13,333 bases of DNA from Bacillota bacterium. Its GTDB lineage: Bacteria; Eremiobacterota; SpSt-956; JAKJGF01. The stretch is from contig JAKPQU010000271.1 of assembly GCA_029555925.1 (NCBI GenBank), positions 1-13,333 on the forward strand, written 5' to 3'. The translations under genes and the position numbers were made by a program. This document shows positions 7,752 to 13,221 of the stretch, in pieces; position 1 is the first letter of the stretch; each line of letters starts with the position of its first letter. The notes beneath the pieces are model-generated. The model was given only the letters and a program-made list of their open reading frames with translations, ran no database searches and was not told the origin of the DNA.

Positions 7752-7774
7752 CAGGCGGGAAAATATCCCGCCTG
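7752..7774. terminator. Bidirectional hairpin between convergent operons
   Basis: CAGGCGGGA (7752-7760), loop AAATA, TCCCGCCTG (7766-7774): a perfect 9-bp GC-rich stem starting 4 bases after the gpG stop. Read on the minus strand the stem is followed by GTTTTCATTT, a typical U-rich tail, so it best terminates the early operon. On the plus strand the tail is weak. It shares the GGCGGGATATTTT core with the hairpin at 6187-6240. Confidence 0.7.
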
Positions 7775-7790
7775 CAATTGTCTTCCACTA

Positions 7791-7961
7791 CTAATTCCAC
7801 TCCATCAATTCCATTAACACTATATTCCTTGCCATTTCTATAGCTGAATTATGAATATCTATTTCGCAATTAATACAACCATCATTTCGATTATCACCAA
7901 CCATCCTCAAATTATCTATCCTGCTCGCCAGCCTTCTCAGAAGCTCAGAGGTAGATTCCAT
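7791..7961 (-). CDS. Small protein of unknown function at the end of the early operon
   Basis: A 56-residue protein starting MESTSELLRRLASRID. The ATG at 7961 overlaps the stop of the upstream 48-codon gene as TAATG, and GAGGTG precedes it at good distance. A longer in-frame reading from 8006 would add 15 lysine-rich residues but overlaps that gene in another frame and has no comparable ribosome binding site. The sequence is helical with two cysteines (GCINCE). No family is recognised. It is the last gene before the bidirectional hairpin. Confidence 0.6.
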   Translation of the reverse strand: MESTSELLRRLASRIDNLRMVGDNRNDGCINCEIDIHNSAIEMARNIVLMELMEWN

Positions 7962-8107
7962 TACCAACACCTCACTTTTCTTCTTTTTCTCGGCAGTTTC
8001 TTCCACCAGTTCTTCCTCTGTTTCTGAGCTTCTTTCATTCTTCTATTGGCTTTCTGCATCTGTGATTTCAAAGGTTCTACGTCTATAGTTCTTATAATTT
8101 CAGCCAT
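7961..8107 (-). CDS. Very small basic protein (48 residues)
   Basis: An open frame from ATG 8107 to TAA 7961-7963, starting MAEIIRTIDVEPLK and ending in a strongly basic tail (KKLPRKRRKVRCW). It fills the gap between two genes, begins 10 bases after the upstream TAG, and its stop forms TAATG with the next start, the same coupling used elsewhere in this operon. There is no clear ribosome binding site, so it may be translated by coupling. The basic tail could bind nucleic acid, but that is a guess. No family is recognised. Confidence 0.55.
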   Translation of the reverse strand: MAEIIRTIDVEPLKSQMQKANRRMKEAQKQRKNWWKKLPRKRRKVRCW

Positions 8108-8117
8108 TACGGCAAAA

Positions 8118-8492
8118 CTAAGCTGCATGTTTTCCGCCTCCCTCTTTTACTTTTAACATATCAAGAGTAAATTCAAGCTCATGAATTTTTCTGTCACGGG
8201 CTTTTAATTGCTCTTTCAGTTCGTTTATTTCTTCCTTCAATTCTCTTATCTCTATATCTTTCTCATTTTCTTCTATGACTATAGCAGTTGCTGGAGGCTT
8301 GAATTTTCCCCTGTATCTATTGAAAATTATCTGCCTTCGCTTCATTAACTCTAAAGTGTTTTTCATGAAATTAACCTTCGCATCCTTGAAGTAAGGGTTT
8401 TCTTTTTCCAGTTCTTCTATTACTTTATTATCTATAACTTTTCGCTCTTCCACTGAAAGATTGTTGTAAATTTCATCAGGATCGAAACTCAT
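8118..8492 (-). CDS. Coiled-coil phage protein of unknown function (124 residues)
   Basis: Charged protein with an N-terminal helical region (YNNLSVEERKVIDNKVIEEL) and a clear coiled coil at residues about 78-112, where leucine and isoleucine recur in heptads (IRELKEEINELKEQLKARD...). ATG 8492 overlaps the upstream TGA as ATGA, and GGAGG lies 7 bases before it. It follows another coiled-coil gene, so the two products may associate. In Mu the genes just after mor are small and poorly characterised. No family is recognised. Confidence 0.7.
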   Translation of the reverse strand: MSFDPDEIYNNLSVEERKVIDNKVIEELEKENPYFKDAKVNFMKNTLELMKRRQIIFNRYRGKFKPPATAIVIEENEKDIEIRELKEEINELKEQLKARDRKIHELEFTLDMLKVKEGGGKHAA

Positions 8493-9154
8493 AGAAAAAC
8501 CTCCTCTTTAAAGTGATTTGTAAGGAAAGAAATCATCTGTATATGATGATTAATCATTGAAAGAGTCCAGTCGGAATCCCTTACCTGCCTTTTCATCTCG
8601 GTATTTTTTAAATGAAGTTCAATATTTTGCCGGCTCAATTCTTCATTTGTATCCACTTTTATCACAGAAGAAGTTTTTTTCAATTCCCTGACGGTCAGTT
8701 TCAATTCCTCATTCTCCCTGGCAAGTTCTTTATTCACCTGCTCGAAGGCAGCTTCGGAATTCGATATTTGCTCCTTTGCAAGTTTCGTCTTCTGAAACTC
8801 GGATATTAATTCTTTCACGCGTTGCTTCAACCAGCTATTCCCCTCTGACAGTTCCTCCTTTTCTTTACTCAGTTCGTCCATTTGTAATTGAAGAATAAGT
8901 ATTTCATTATCCTTTTCTCGCAATGTCTGAATAAGTTCTTGAACCTGTTTTTCTCTTTCCCCCGCGGTATAACCATGTTTGTCTACACAAGTCTTAGCCT
9001 GTAGCTCAGACACTTCCTCCTGAAGTCTTTTATTTTCAGCCTTCAAGCTTTCTATTTCATGCTCATAATCTTCCATTCTTTCTATCAAGCTTTTCTGGGG
9101 CTTATATTCCTTTTCTTCTATACTTTCTATAACAATATTTTCTTCAGTTTTCAC
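8489..9154 (-). CDS. Long coiled-coil protein of unknown function (221 residues)
   Basis: Start chosen at GTG 9154, preceded by GGAGGT at 7 bases and overlapping the end of the Mor-like gene; a TTG at 9181 would add 9 residues but lies before that ribosome binding site. The protein is almost wholly predicted coiled coil from about residue 25 to 190 (LIERMEDYEHEIESLKAENK and many later E/K/L heptads), broken around a CVDKHGYTAG segment. The C-terminus is less charged (WTLSMINHHIQMISFLTNHF). No enzymatic motif is seen. A structural, scaffolding or regulatory role is possible but unproven. Confidence 0.75.
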   Translation of the reverse strand: MKTEENIVIESIEEKEYKPQKSLIERMEDYEHEIESLKAENKRLQEEVSELQAKTCVDKHGYTAGEREKQVQELIQTLREKDNEILILQLQMDELSKEKEELSEGNSWLKQRVKELISEFQKTKLAKEQISNSEAAFEQVNKELARENEELKLTVRELKKTSSVIKVDTNEELSRQNIELHLKNTEMKRQVRDSDWTLSMINHHIQMISFLTNHFKEEVFL

Positions 9155-9491
9155 CTTCGACACCTCCGTTATTATTACCAAACATATCCATCTGGATAAT
9201 TTCTAAATCTCTTTCTCCCGGCATCGCTTTCCCTTCGCGGATAATCGCATATAAATGAACCTCGCTATATCCCGTCTCAATGGCTAATTTCTTTGCATTC
9301 CTGCCGTTAAAACTTTTGCGGATATAGTTTTTCTTAACCTGCGTTATGCCAGATTTCGGCACATACAGAGTTACTCCGGGAAGTTCTTCAAGCAGTTTCG
9401 CGGCTACTTCCACGCCGCATGCCCTGGCTACAAGTTTTAAATCTTCCGAAGGCATATCTTCAATGCTCAGATTACCAAAGAAATCTCCCAT
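9144..9491 (-). CDS. mor: Mor-type transcription activator (middle operon regulator)
   Basis: A 115-residue protein matching the Mu Mor/C family, which activates phage middle or late promoters lacking good -35 elements. The dimerisation half shows LVARACGVEVAAKLLEELPG and VTLYVPK. The C-terminal helix-turn-helix shows IRKSFNGRNAKKLAIETGYSEVHLYAIIRE, the family's most conserved stretch. AGGAGG lies 4 bases before ATG 9491. Position after the gp16-like gene agrees with Mu gene order. It could activate the plus-strand late operon, although no clear target promoter was identified upstream of 198. Confidence 0.88.
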   Translation of the reverse strand: MGDFFGNLSIEDMPSEDLKLVARACGVEVAAKLLEELPGVTLYVPKSGITQVKKNYIRKSFNGRNAKKLAIETGYSEVHLYAIIREGKAMPGERDLEIIQMDMFGNNNGGVEGEN

Positions 9492-9499
9492 AATACCTC

Positions 9500-9877
9500 C
9501 TAAATTGCATGAAATATTTCTTTCTTTCGACGGACAGGCTTATTCTGCGATTTTTGTATTACCGGCCTGTAACTCATTACGTTATAGACACCTTTAGAAT
9601 AGGACCTGTAGAATCTTATATAAAACTCTTTTCTCTTTTTAAGCTCTTTCGGTGGACAGTATTCGATTACCTGGAATTCAAATTCTCTCCTGCCGAACAG
9701 GTTAAAATCTTCCTGCAGCGCTTTATTCCTTACGATACCTTTAAGCAGGCAGGATAAATAATAATTCTTCGCATCCCTCAGTTTTAAAGAACAGCCAATA
9801 AACACTTTATCAAGGGCGCAGTTTTTTATCATAAATATCCCGGCTGTTCTATCCTCGGTATAATCAGTCGTAACCAT
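9500..9877 (-). CDS. GIY-YIG-like domain protein, catalytically degenerate
   Basis: A 125-residue protein with the GIY-YIG nuclease layout: GIF (residues 13-15), FIG (26-28), R34 in SLKLRDAK, the ALQEDFNLFGRREFEFQVIE core, E84 in KRKEFYI, and YN (98-99). The fold family includes phage homing endonucleases and UvrC. Both signature tyrosines are phenylalanine here, while the arginine, glutamate and asparagine positions are kept, so nuclease activity is doubtful. The C-terminus is basic (KPVRRKKE), fitting DNA binding. The start overlaps the gp16 stop as TAATG, so it is a true operon member rather than an inserted homing gene. No intron is seen. Confidence 0.72.
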   Translation of the reverse strand: MVTTDYTEDRTAGIFMIKNCALDKVFIGCSLKLRDAKNYYLSCLLKGIVRNKALQEDFNLFGRREFEFQVIEYCPPKELKKRKEFYIRFYRSYSKGVYNVMSYRPVIQKSQNKPVRRKKEIFHAI

Positions 9878-10341
9878 TAAGCTTCTCTCCTCAAACCTTT
9901 CTTTTCTTTTGCAGTTTTCATTGCTTTTAAAGCATTGACAACCTTTTTAACATCTTCCTTTAAAAGGAAGTTTATATGTGATACTTTTACAATTCTTTCC
10001 AGCAGCTTACCCAGGGCGAGATCTCTTTTCTTCCTGTTCTTCTCGTAAGAAATCTCACTCCATATAGCATTTATCATCCTGACTTGTTTGTCGGTCGCCA
10101 TATCTTCCCGTTCTTTTTCCTTGCGATACTCTTCCGCAGGCTTCCAGACACCTGCAGATATGGCCTGACGTTCCAGCGTCTCTATATAGTCTTTAGCCTG
10201 CTGATAAGTTAAATCTGTAGAAGACTCTACATAAAAATAACTACAGAGATTATCTCTGTACCACTCATCTTTCCACCCTAAAGCAGAGACAAGGGCATGA
10301 ATTCTCTTTATTTGCCAGTTCTCAATCATACGTTCAGGCAT
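9877..10341 (-). CDS. Mu gp16-like regulatory protein (DUF1018)
   Basis: A 154-residue protein with the DUF1018/gp16 architecture: an N-terminal half with IKRIHALVSALGWKDEWYRDNL..YFYVESSTDLTYQQAKDYIETL, and a C-terminal half beginning TDKQVRMINAIWSEIS and ending in a basic helix (NALKAMKTAKEKKGLRRE). In Mu-like phages this gene lies between the early genes and mor, as here. Its exact role is not established; regulation of early or middle expression is usually suggested. AAGGAGGTG lies just upstream of ATG 10341, inside the 3' end of the preceding 35-codon gene. Confidence 0.85.
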   Translation of the reverse strand: MPERMIENWQIKRIHALVSALGWKDEWYRDNLCSYFYVESSTDLTYQQAKDYIETLERQAISAGVWKPAEEYRKEKEREDMATDKQVRMINAIWSEISYEKNRKKRDLALGKLLERIVKVSHINFLLKEDVKKVVNALKAMKTAKEKKGLRREA

Positions 10342-10344
10342 AAA

Positions 10345-10452
10345 TCACACCTCCTTCTCAAAAAGTCCAGTTACAAACAATCCAATAAATCCAACCAGGA
10401 TAAAAGGGTTGGTATATATAATCCACTGTATTAAAAGAAAATCTTTAATCAT
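10345..10452 (-). CDS. Tiny single-helix membrane peptide (35 residues)
   Basis: Open frame from ATG 10452 to TGA 10345, reading MIKDFLLIQWIIYTNPFILV then a further hydrophobic stretch and a charged end (FEKEV). Almost the whole peptide could span the membrane once. It fills the gap between two operon genes, starts 3 bases after the upstream stop, and its last codons form the AAGGAGGTG of the gp16 gene, so it is likely translated or under positional constraint. The ribosome binding site is weak (GGTG). No family is recognised. Similar tiny membrane peptides are common in phage early regions. Confidence 0.5.
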   Translation of the reverse strand: MIKDFLLIQWIIYTNPFILVGFIGLFVTGLFEKEV

Positions 10453-10455
10453 ATA

Positions 10456-10776
10456 TCAAACACCCTGATTACACACATTGCGAACAAACTCTTCCTCTGT
10501 CATTGCTTCAATATTCTCAATAACTTCTTTTGCACTCTCGCCCATATATAAAGCTACAGTCCACTCCGGGAAGAGTTTTTTATCCAAAGACGGTAAAATC
10601 ATAAACCATTTATTAGGATAATCCGGACAGTCGTATTTACTCCGTCTCTCGTAATGGGCTTTACATACTCCCTTCTGGAACTGAAAGGAGAATTTCTTCT
10701 CTATTACATTACCGAACTTTTTCATAAAAGCACGTTCGAGTTTCCTTGCGGTACTGGTTGAACTTAGTCTATGCAT
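10456..10776 (-). CDS. Unknown phage protein (106 residues)
   Basis: Starts MHRLSSTSTARKLERAFMKK, with a basic N-terminus, then aromatic-rich segments (WFMILPSLDKKLFPEWTVALYMG) and an acidic C-terminal helix (EVIENIEAMTEEEFVRNV). Cysteines at KGVCKAH, YDCPDY and NVCN do not form a clear zinc site. ATG 10776 overlaps the stop of the zinc-ribbon gene, and AAAGGTGA lies about 6 bases upstream. No family is recognised. Its place between the ATPase and gp16 genes is that of the short accessory early genes of Mu-like phages. Confidence 0.68.
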   Translation of the reverse strand: MHRLSSTSTARKLERAFMKKFGNVIEKKFSFQFQKGVCKAHYERRSKYDCPDYPNKWFMILPSLDKKLFPEWTVALYMGESAKEVIENIEAMTEEEFVRNVCNQGV

Positions 10777-10924
10777 GCTTTGTCACCTTTCCCGGCTTAC
10801 CGGACTCTCTTAATTTCCTCATATCGGCCATTGCACGGACAGTATTTACCGTTCCGCACTTACATCCATATATAGCCTTATCCGTCACCACGATCTTTCC
10901 GCATCCGAGACATCTGAGGTTCAT
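10769..10924 (-). CDS. Small zinc-ribbon protein (51 residues)
   Basis: Start moved to ATG 10924, which has AAGGAGG about 9 bases upstream; a longer frame from 10990 overlaps the preceding small gene and lacks such a site. The protein begins MNLRCLGCGKIVVTDK and has CxxC at LRCLGCG and CxC at YGCKCG, a four-cysteine zinc ribbon occupying residues 5-26. The rest is a basic tail (MADMRKLRESGKPGKVTKH). Probable nucleic-acid or protein binding. Comparable small zinc-ribbon proteins (the Com type) occur in Mu-like phages, but a match to Com cannot be confirmed by eye. Confidence 0.72.
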   Translation of the reverse strand: MNLRCLGCGKIVVTDKAIYGCKCGTVNTVRAMADMRKLRESGKPGKVTKHA

Positions 10925-10928
10925 AAAA

Positions 10929-11066
10929 TTATTCCTCCTTATATGTTTTACTCTTTGTCTGCTCTGTCTGTAATTTTTCAATATCTTCAATTAACTTTCT
11001 ATGCTTCTCAAGCTTCCTCTCGAACTTTTCTTGATCCCGACTCCACTTCACATCAGAGTCAGTCAT
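10929..11066 (-). CDS. Small charged coiled-coil protein (45 residues)
   Basis: Open frame from ATG 11066 to TAA 10929, reading MTDSDVKWSRDQEKFERKLE and continuing as one charged helix with heptad spacing (HRKLIEDIEKLQTEQTK). ATG overlaps the upstream TGA as ATGA, the coupling used repeatedly in this operon, and its final codons supply the AAGGAGG of the zinc-ribbon gene. It neatly fills the gap between two accepted genes. No family is recognised; it may form a small helical dimer. Confidence 0.65.
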   Translation of the reverse strand: MTDSDVKWSRDQEKFERKLEKHRKLIEDIEKLQTEQTKSKTYKEE

Positions 11067-11284
11067 TCAATCATATTAAGCTCCATAAGGAAACTTCCGT
11101 ACAGATTAAAAGCCAAATAGCTCTTTACGTCATCCCTGCACCATACACCAGGATATTCACCAATAAAAACCTCTCTTCCGGCATATTTTCTTGCAAAGGT
11201 TGAGCAATAAACAGCTTTTGCCTTTAAGTCTTCTATTCTGCCATATTCATCTATAATAAAAGTTCTTATCTTTTTCCGTTTCAT
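11063..11284 (-). CDS. Unknown small phage protein (73 residues)
   Basis: Start set at ATG 11284 (MKRKKIRTFIIDEYGRIEDL), which has GAGGTG 6 bases upstream; an in-frame ATG at 11359 would add 25 residues that overlap the small membrane-protein gene in another frame. The chain has a basic start, a predicted alpha/beta middle (KAKAVYCSTFARKYAGREVF) and a hydrophobic C-terminus (YLAFNLYGSFLMELNMIE). No recognised family or catalytic motif. The stop overlaps the next start as ATGA. Confidence 0.62.
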   Translation of the reverse strand: MKRKKIRTFIIDEYGRIEDLKAKAVYCSTFARKYAGREVFIGEYPGVWCRDDVKSYLAFNLYGSFLMELNMIE

Positions 11285-11289
11285 TACTA

Positions 11290-11415
11290 TCACCTCACGC
11301 CAATCCAGCAAAGTAAAATTATTATCCAGAAAACTACAGAGAGAACTATTACCGGACATTCAAGTCCTGGTTCTTTAATCACAACTTTACCGTTTCTTAT
11401 CTCACTGTTTTCCAC
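11290..11415 (-). CDS. Small single-pass membrane protein (41 residues)
   Basis: Open frame from GTG 11415 to TGA 11290. The first 20 residues are polar (MENSEIRNGKVVIKEPGLEC when GTG is read as Met), followed by one strong transmembrane helix (PVIVLSVVFWIIILLCWIGV). GGAGA lies 7 bases before the GTG, inside the end of the upstream gene. Its end contains the GAGGTG of the next gene. Probable N-out/C-in or reverse topology cannot be decided. No family is recognised. With the 35-residue peptide at 10345 it makes two tiny membrane proteins in the early operon. Confidence 0.62.
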   Translation of the reverse strand: MENSEIRNGKVVIKEPGLECPVIVLSVVFWIIILLCWIGVR

Positions 11416-11417
11416 GA

Positions 11418-11756
11418 TTAAATCTCCGATAAATCTTTTATCAATTCTTCTAAAGTGTCCAGCATCCCCACATTCCGACCGGATACCCAGTTATCTGTTT
11501 TTGTGTACGGTAGCTTCATATCCCTGAGCATCTCCAGTCTTTTATCATGCCTGTTATATAATCCCCGACAATCTTCTAATTTTTTAATCCATTTTTTCTT
11601 CAGAGCGTTAATCTTTTTATTTCTTTCCCTCTGAGCTTCCCTTGTTTCCTGTTCTCTCTGCATTCTTTCTGCCGTTCTCTTTTCGGAATTACGCTGCCAT
11701 TTCGGCTTTATACAATCATCGTTCGTCAGATTTTCTATCCTTTGAGTCTTTGTCAC
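11418..11756 (-). CDS. Basic helical protein following the MuB-like gene (112 residues)
   Basis: Start chosen at GTG 11756, preceded by AAGGAG at 7 bases; an in-frame ATG at 11792 lies inside a strong hairpin without a good ribosome binding site. The protein is rich in K, R and E, with a long helix (RTAERMQREQETREAQRERN and following KKINALKKKWIKKLEDC) and a more globular C-terminus (YTKTDNWVSGRNVGMLDTLE). It may bind nucleic acid. The position directly after MuB is that of Mu's gam, but no Gam-specific pattern is evident, so this is not assigned. Confidence 0.68.
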   Translation of the reverse strand: MTKTQRIENLTNDDCIKPKWQRNSEKRTAERMQREQETREAQRERNKKINALKKKWIKKLEDCRGLYNRHDKRLEMLRDMKLPYTKTDNWVSGRNVGMLDTLEELIKDLSEI

Positions 11757-11772
11757 AATCTCACTCCTTCCG

Positions 11773-11794
11773 GGACGGGGCTTTCGCCCCATCC
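11773..11794 (-). promoter_or_regulatory. GNRA-tetraloop hairpin between the MuB-like gene and the next gene
   Basis: On the minus strand, GGATGGGGC, loop GAAA, GCCCCGTCC forms a 9-bp stem with one G-U pair closed by a stable C(GAAA)G tetraloop. It lies 4 bases after the MuB stop and just before the AAGGAG of the next gene. There is no U tract, so it is more likely an RNA-processing, stability or translation-setting structure than a terminator. Confidence 0.55.
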
Positions 11795-11798
11795 GAGA

Positions 11799-12449
11799 TT
11801 AAATAGTTATAAACTTTTTAGCCATTCTTACATATTCCGAGCTTACAGGAACTTTATCTACTTCTGCAAATCTAACGGATCTTAAAAGGAGCATAGAAAG
11901 AACCCTGACATTACCGTTCGATTCCCGATGAAAAGCCTCACAGAGTTCCGCATTGGCTTCGGTAATACAGCTTTTAACAATCGCTTCCGTGTCCTGAATT
12001 TTTAAAGACTCTGTCCAGTAGGATGCGCTGGAACGCTTACACACCTGATCGAGGCCGCCTTCTCTGCCGCGCAGATTATGAACAAGGCGGGGAGTGCCTA
12101 TAAGGAGCATTCCTATGCGGGCATGGTCATGAATTCTTCTTGCAAGAGCCAGCACGGAGGGTTCGAGGTTTTCCGCTTCGTCTATCATAATAAATCTTCC
12201 CGTACCTTCGAGCCTGTTAATAATTTCCAGCATCATTTCATCAGAGCTTCCCTTGCCGTCCATATTAAGCTTTCTGTGGATTTTCCTTAAAAGTACGCTT
12301 CCTGACCATTTATTAGGATCTACTTCAATAAGGATTGCATCATGATGCTTTTTTTCATATTCCCTTGCGCTCCAGGTTTTACCGGCCCCGGATTCCCCGT
12401 ATACTATACCGAGCGCTCTATCAAGATGGCACACTCTTGCAATCTCCAT
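11799..12449 (-). CDS. MuB-like AAA+ ATPase (target-selection/transposition protein), 5'-truncated
   Basis: ATP-dependent DNA-binding protein that in Mu selects target DNA and activates MuA. Visible are Walker A GESGAGKT (residues 18-25), Walker B FIMIDEAENL (D90-E91), sensor-1-like LLIGTPRL and a helical C-terminal domain. From ATG 12449 it is 216 residues against about 310 for Mu MuB. The same frame is open upstream to 12551 and encodes plausible family sequence (VVDIKFIATGPARRFMEIAR) but has no start codon. The N-terminal HTH domain is therefore missing, cut near 12525 by a putative insertion-sequence end. MuA, expected upstream, is absent. Truncation makes function doubtful. Confidence 0.82.
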   Translation of the reverse strand: MEIARVCHLDRALGIVYGESGAGKTWSAREYEKKHHDAILIEVDPNKWSGSVLLRKIHRKLNMDGKGSSDEMMLEIINRLEGTGRFIMIDEAENLEPSVLALARRIHDHARIGMLLIGTPRLVHNLRGREGGLDQVCKRSSASYWTESLKIQDTEAIVKSCITEANAELCEAFHRESNGNVRVLSMLLLRSVRFAEVDKVPVSSEYVRMAKKFITI

Positions 12450-12524
12450 AAATCGCCTTGCCGGCCCTGTTGCTATAAATTTTATATCTACTACAGTGTT
12501 TTCCGATCGTTCTTTTTCCCTGTC

Positions 12525-12758
12525 GAGGGCTGTGTAAAAAGTTAGCTGGTTTTAAAGAAAGCAGTAATAATAAGAGTATAAAGGCATAAATTTTTTAAAA
12601 AAGTGTAAAAAGTGTTGAAATAAAAGAGGACTTGACAGAAATATAAAAAAAATCTCCTAAAAAACTTTTTAGGAGACATCAAGAATAGTCCTATGATAGC
12701 AAAAATTAGTAGTTTTGTAGAGATAGAAATTACAGAAAATGATCTGGATATAAATAAA
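12525..12758. mobile_element. Putative insertion-sequence end and leader joined to the truncated MuB gene
   Basis: GAGGGCTGTGTAAAAAGTT at 12525-12543 resembles the terminal inverted repeats of several DDE insertion-sequence families; GTGTAAAAAGT recurs at 12603-12613, as subterminal transposase sites often do. The following DNA is much more AT-rich than the prophage. It contains TTGACA (12632-12637), a perfect 11-bp inverted repeat (12653-12676) and a 23-codon frame from ATG 12693 that is closed by TAG 12762-12764 inside the second MITE. No transposase is recognisable and the other IS end is not in view. The IS interpretation is inference. Confidence 0.4.
12632..12676 (+). promoter_or_regulatory. 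Possible promoter with overlapping palindrome
   Basis: TTGACA at 12632-12637 is a consensus -35 box. At 17-base spacing lies TCCTAA, a poor -10. The perfect inverted repeat TCTCCTAAAAA/TTTTTAGGAGA (12653-12676) covers that position and could be an operator or a small terminator. It points toward the short frame at 12693. Confidence 0.3.
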
Positions 12759-12897
12759 TTATAGTTAGTTTCATAACTATCCATAAATAATGACCTCGTA
12801 ATGCGTAAAGCGTAATGCGTGATGCGCAGGGATTAAACCCGTCACGCGTTACGCGTCACGACGACTTAAACTCTAATAAGTTATGAAATACACTATA
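12759..12897. repeat. MITE-like foldback repeat, copy 2
   Basis: Second copy of the 139-bp element at 1-139, in direct orientation, with two substitutions near 12870-12873. Both flanks are visible here: the unit sits between AAAT and TAC with TA at each edge, compatible with a TA target-site duplication. Its first bases provide the stop codon that ends a short frame running in from 12693, so it may have inserted into a coding region. The unit has no coding capacity. Confidence 0.85.
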
Positions 12898-13210
12898 TAC
12901 TTTTTTGCATAGATAATTACATAAAAAAATTCAATAATTATACCAGTAATGATAAGGTTTTTCGGTATATTTAAAAAAGGTAATTATCTTCAAAGATAAG
13001 TATAGATGATAAGATTAATAAAGCAAGCTTAAAAGCTGGTCAGGAAATTTTTAAAAAATCTTTAGACGAAATAAATAACTACGTAATAAATAAGAAACGT
13101 GATATACTTAATTTTGAAGACAATTGCATCATGAAAATACCAGGAAACATTTTATCATTGTTTGTATTTTGACTGAATTTTTCATGCAATTATCTATGCA
13201 TAAAAGTATA
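12896..13210. repeat. Long imperfect inverted-repeat element with ~110-bp arms
   Basis: The left arm (about 12896-13006) aligns with the reverse complement of the right arm (about 13100-13210), beginning TATACTTTTnTGCATAGATAATT on both and including AATGATAA, GGTAT and TCTTCAAA blocks, with a few indels. The spacer of roughly 90 bp has an open frame (about 12985-13170) reading KINKASLKAGQEIFKKSLDE without a good start or ribosome binding site, possibly a gene fragment. The arrangement suggests a MITE-like element or two inverted copies of a small repeat. The second 139-bp repeat abuts its left edge exactly. No complete gene is present. Confidence 0.55.
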
Positions 13211-13221
13211 GATGGGAACGA

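Noticed and set aside
10746..11203. Plus-strand open frames over the early operon
   Set aside because: They overlap well-supported minus-strand genes with coupled starts and lack ribosome binding sites; the hydrophobic composition is typical of antisense frames.
11418..11756. Gam-like host-nuclease inhibitor
   Set aside because: Position after MuB is suggestive, but the sequence is a short basic helix without a recognisable Gam pattern.
12542..12784. Minus-strand hydrophobic frame in the AT-rich junction
   Set aside because: It spans the putative IS end and the MITE boundary, and its phenylalanine/leucine-rich composition reflects AT richness rather than a gene.
1..12897. 139-bp repeats as Mu-like prophage ends or integrase attachment sites
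   Set aside because: Mu-type phages make short target duplications and have distinct ends; no tRNA or integrase is present, and each repeat has its own terminal inverted repeats, so it is an independent element.
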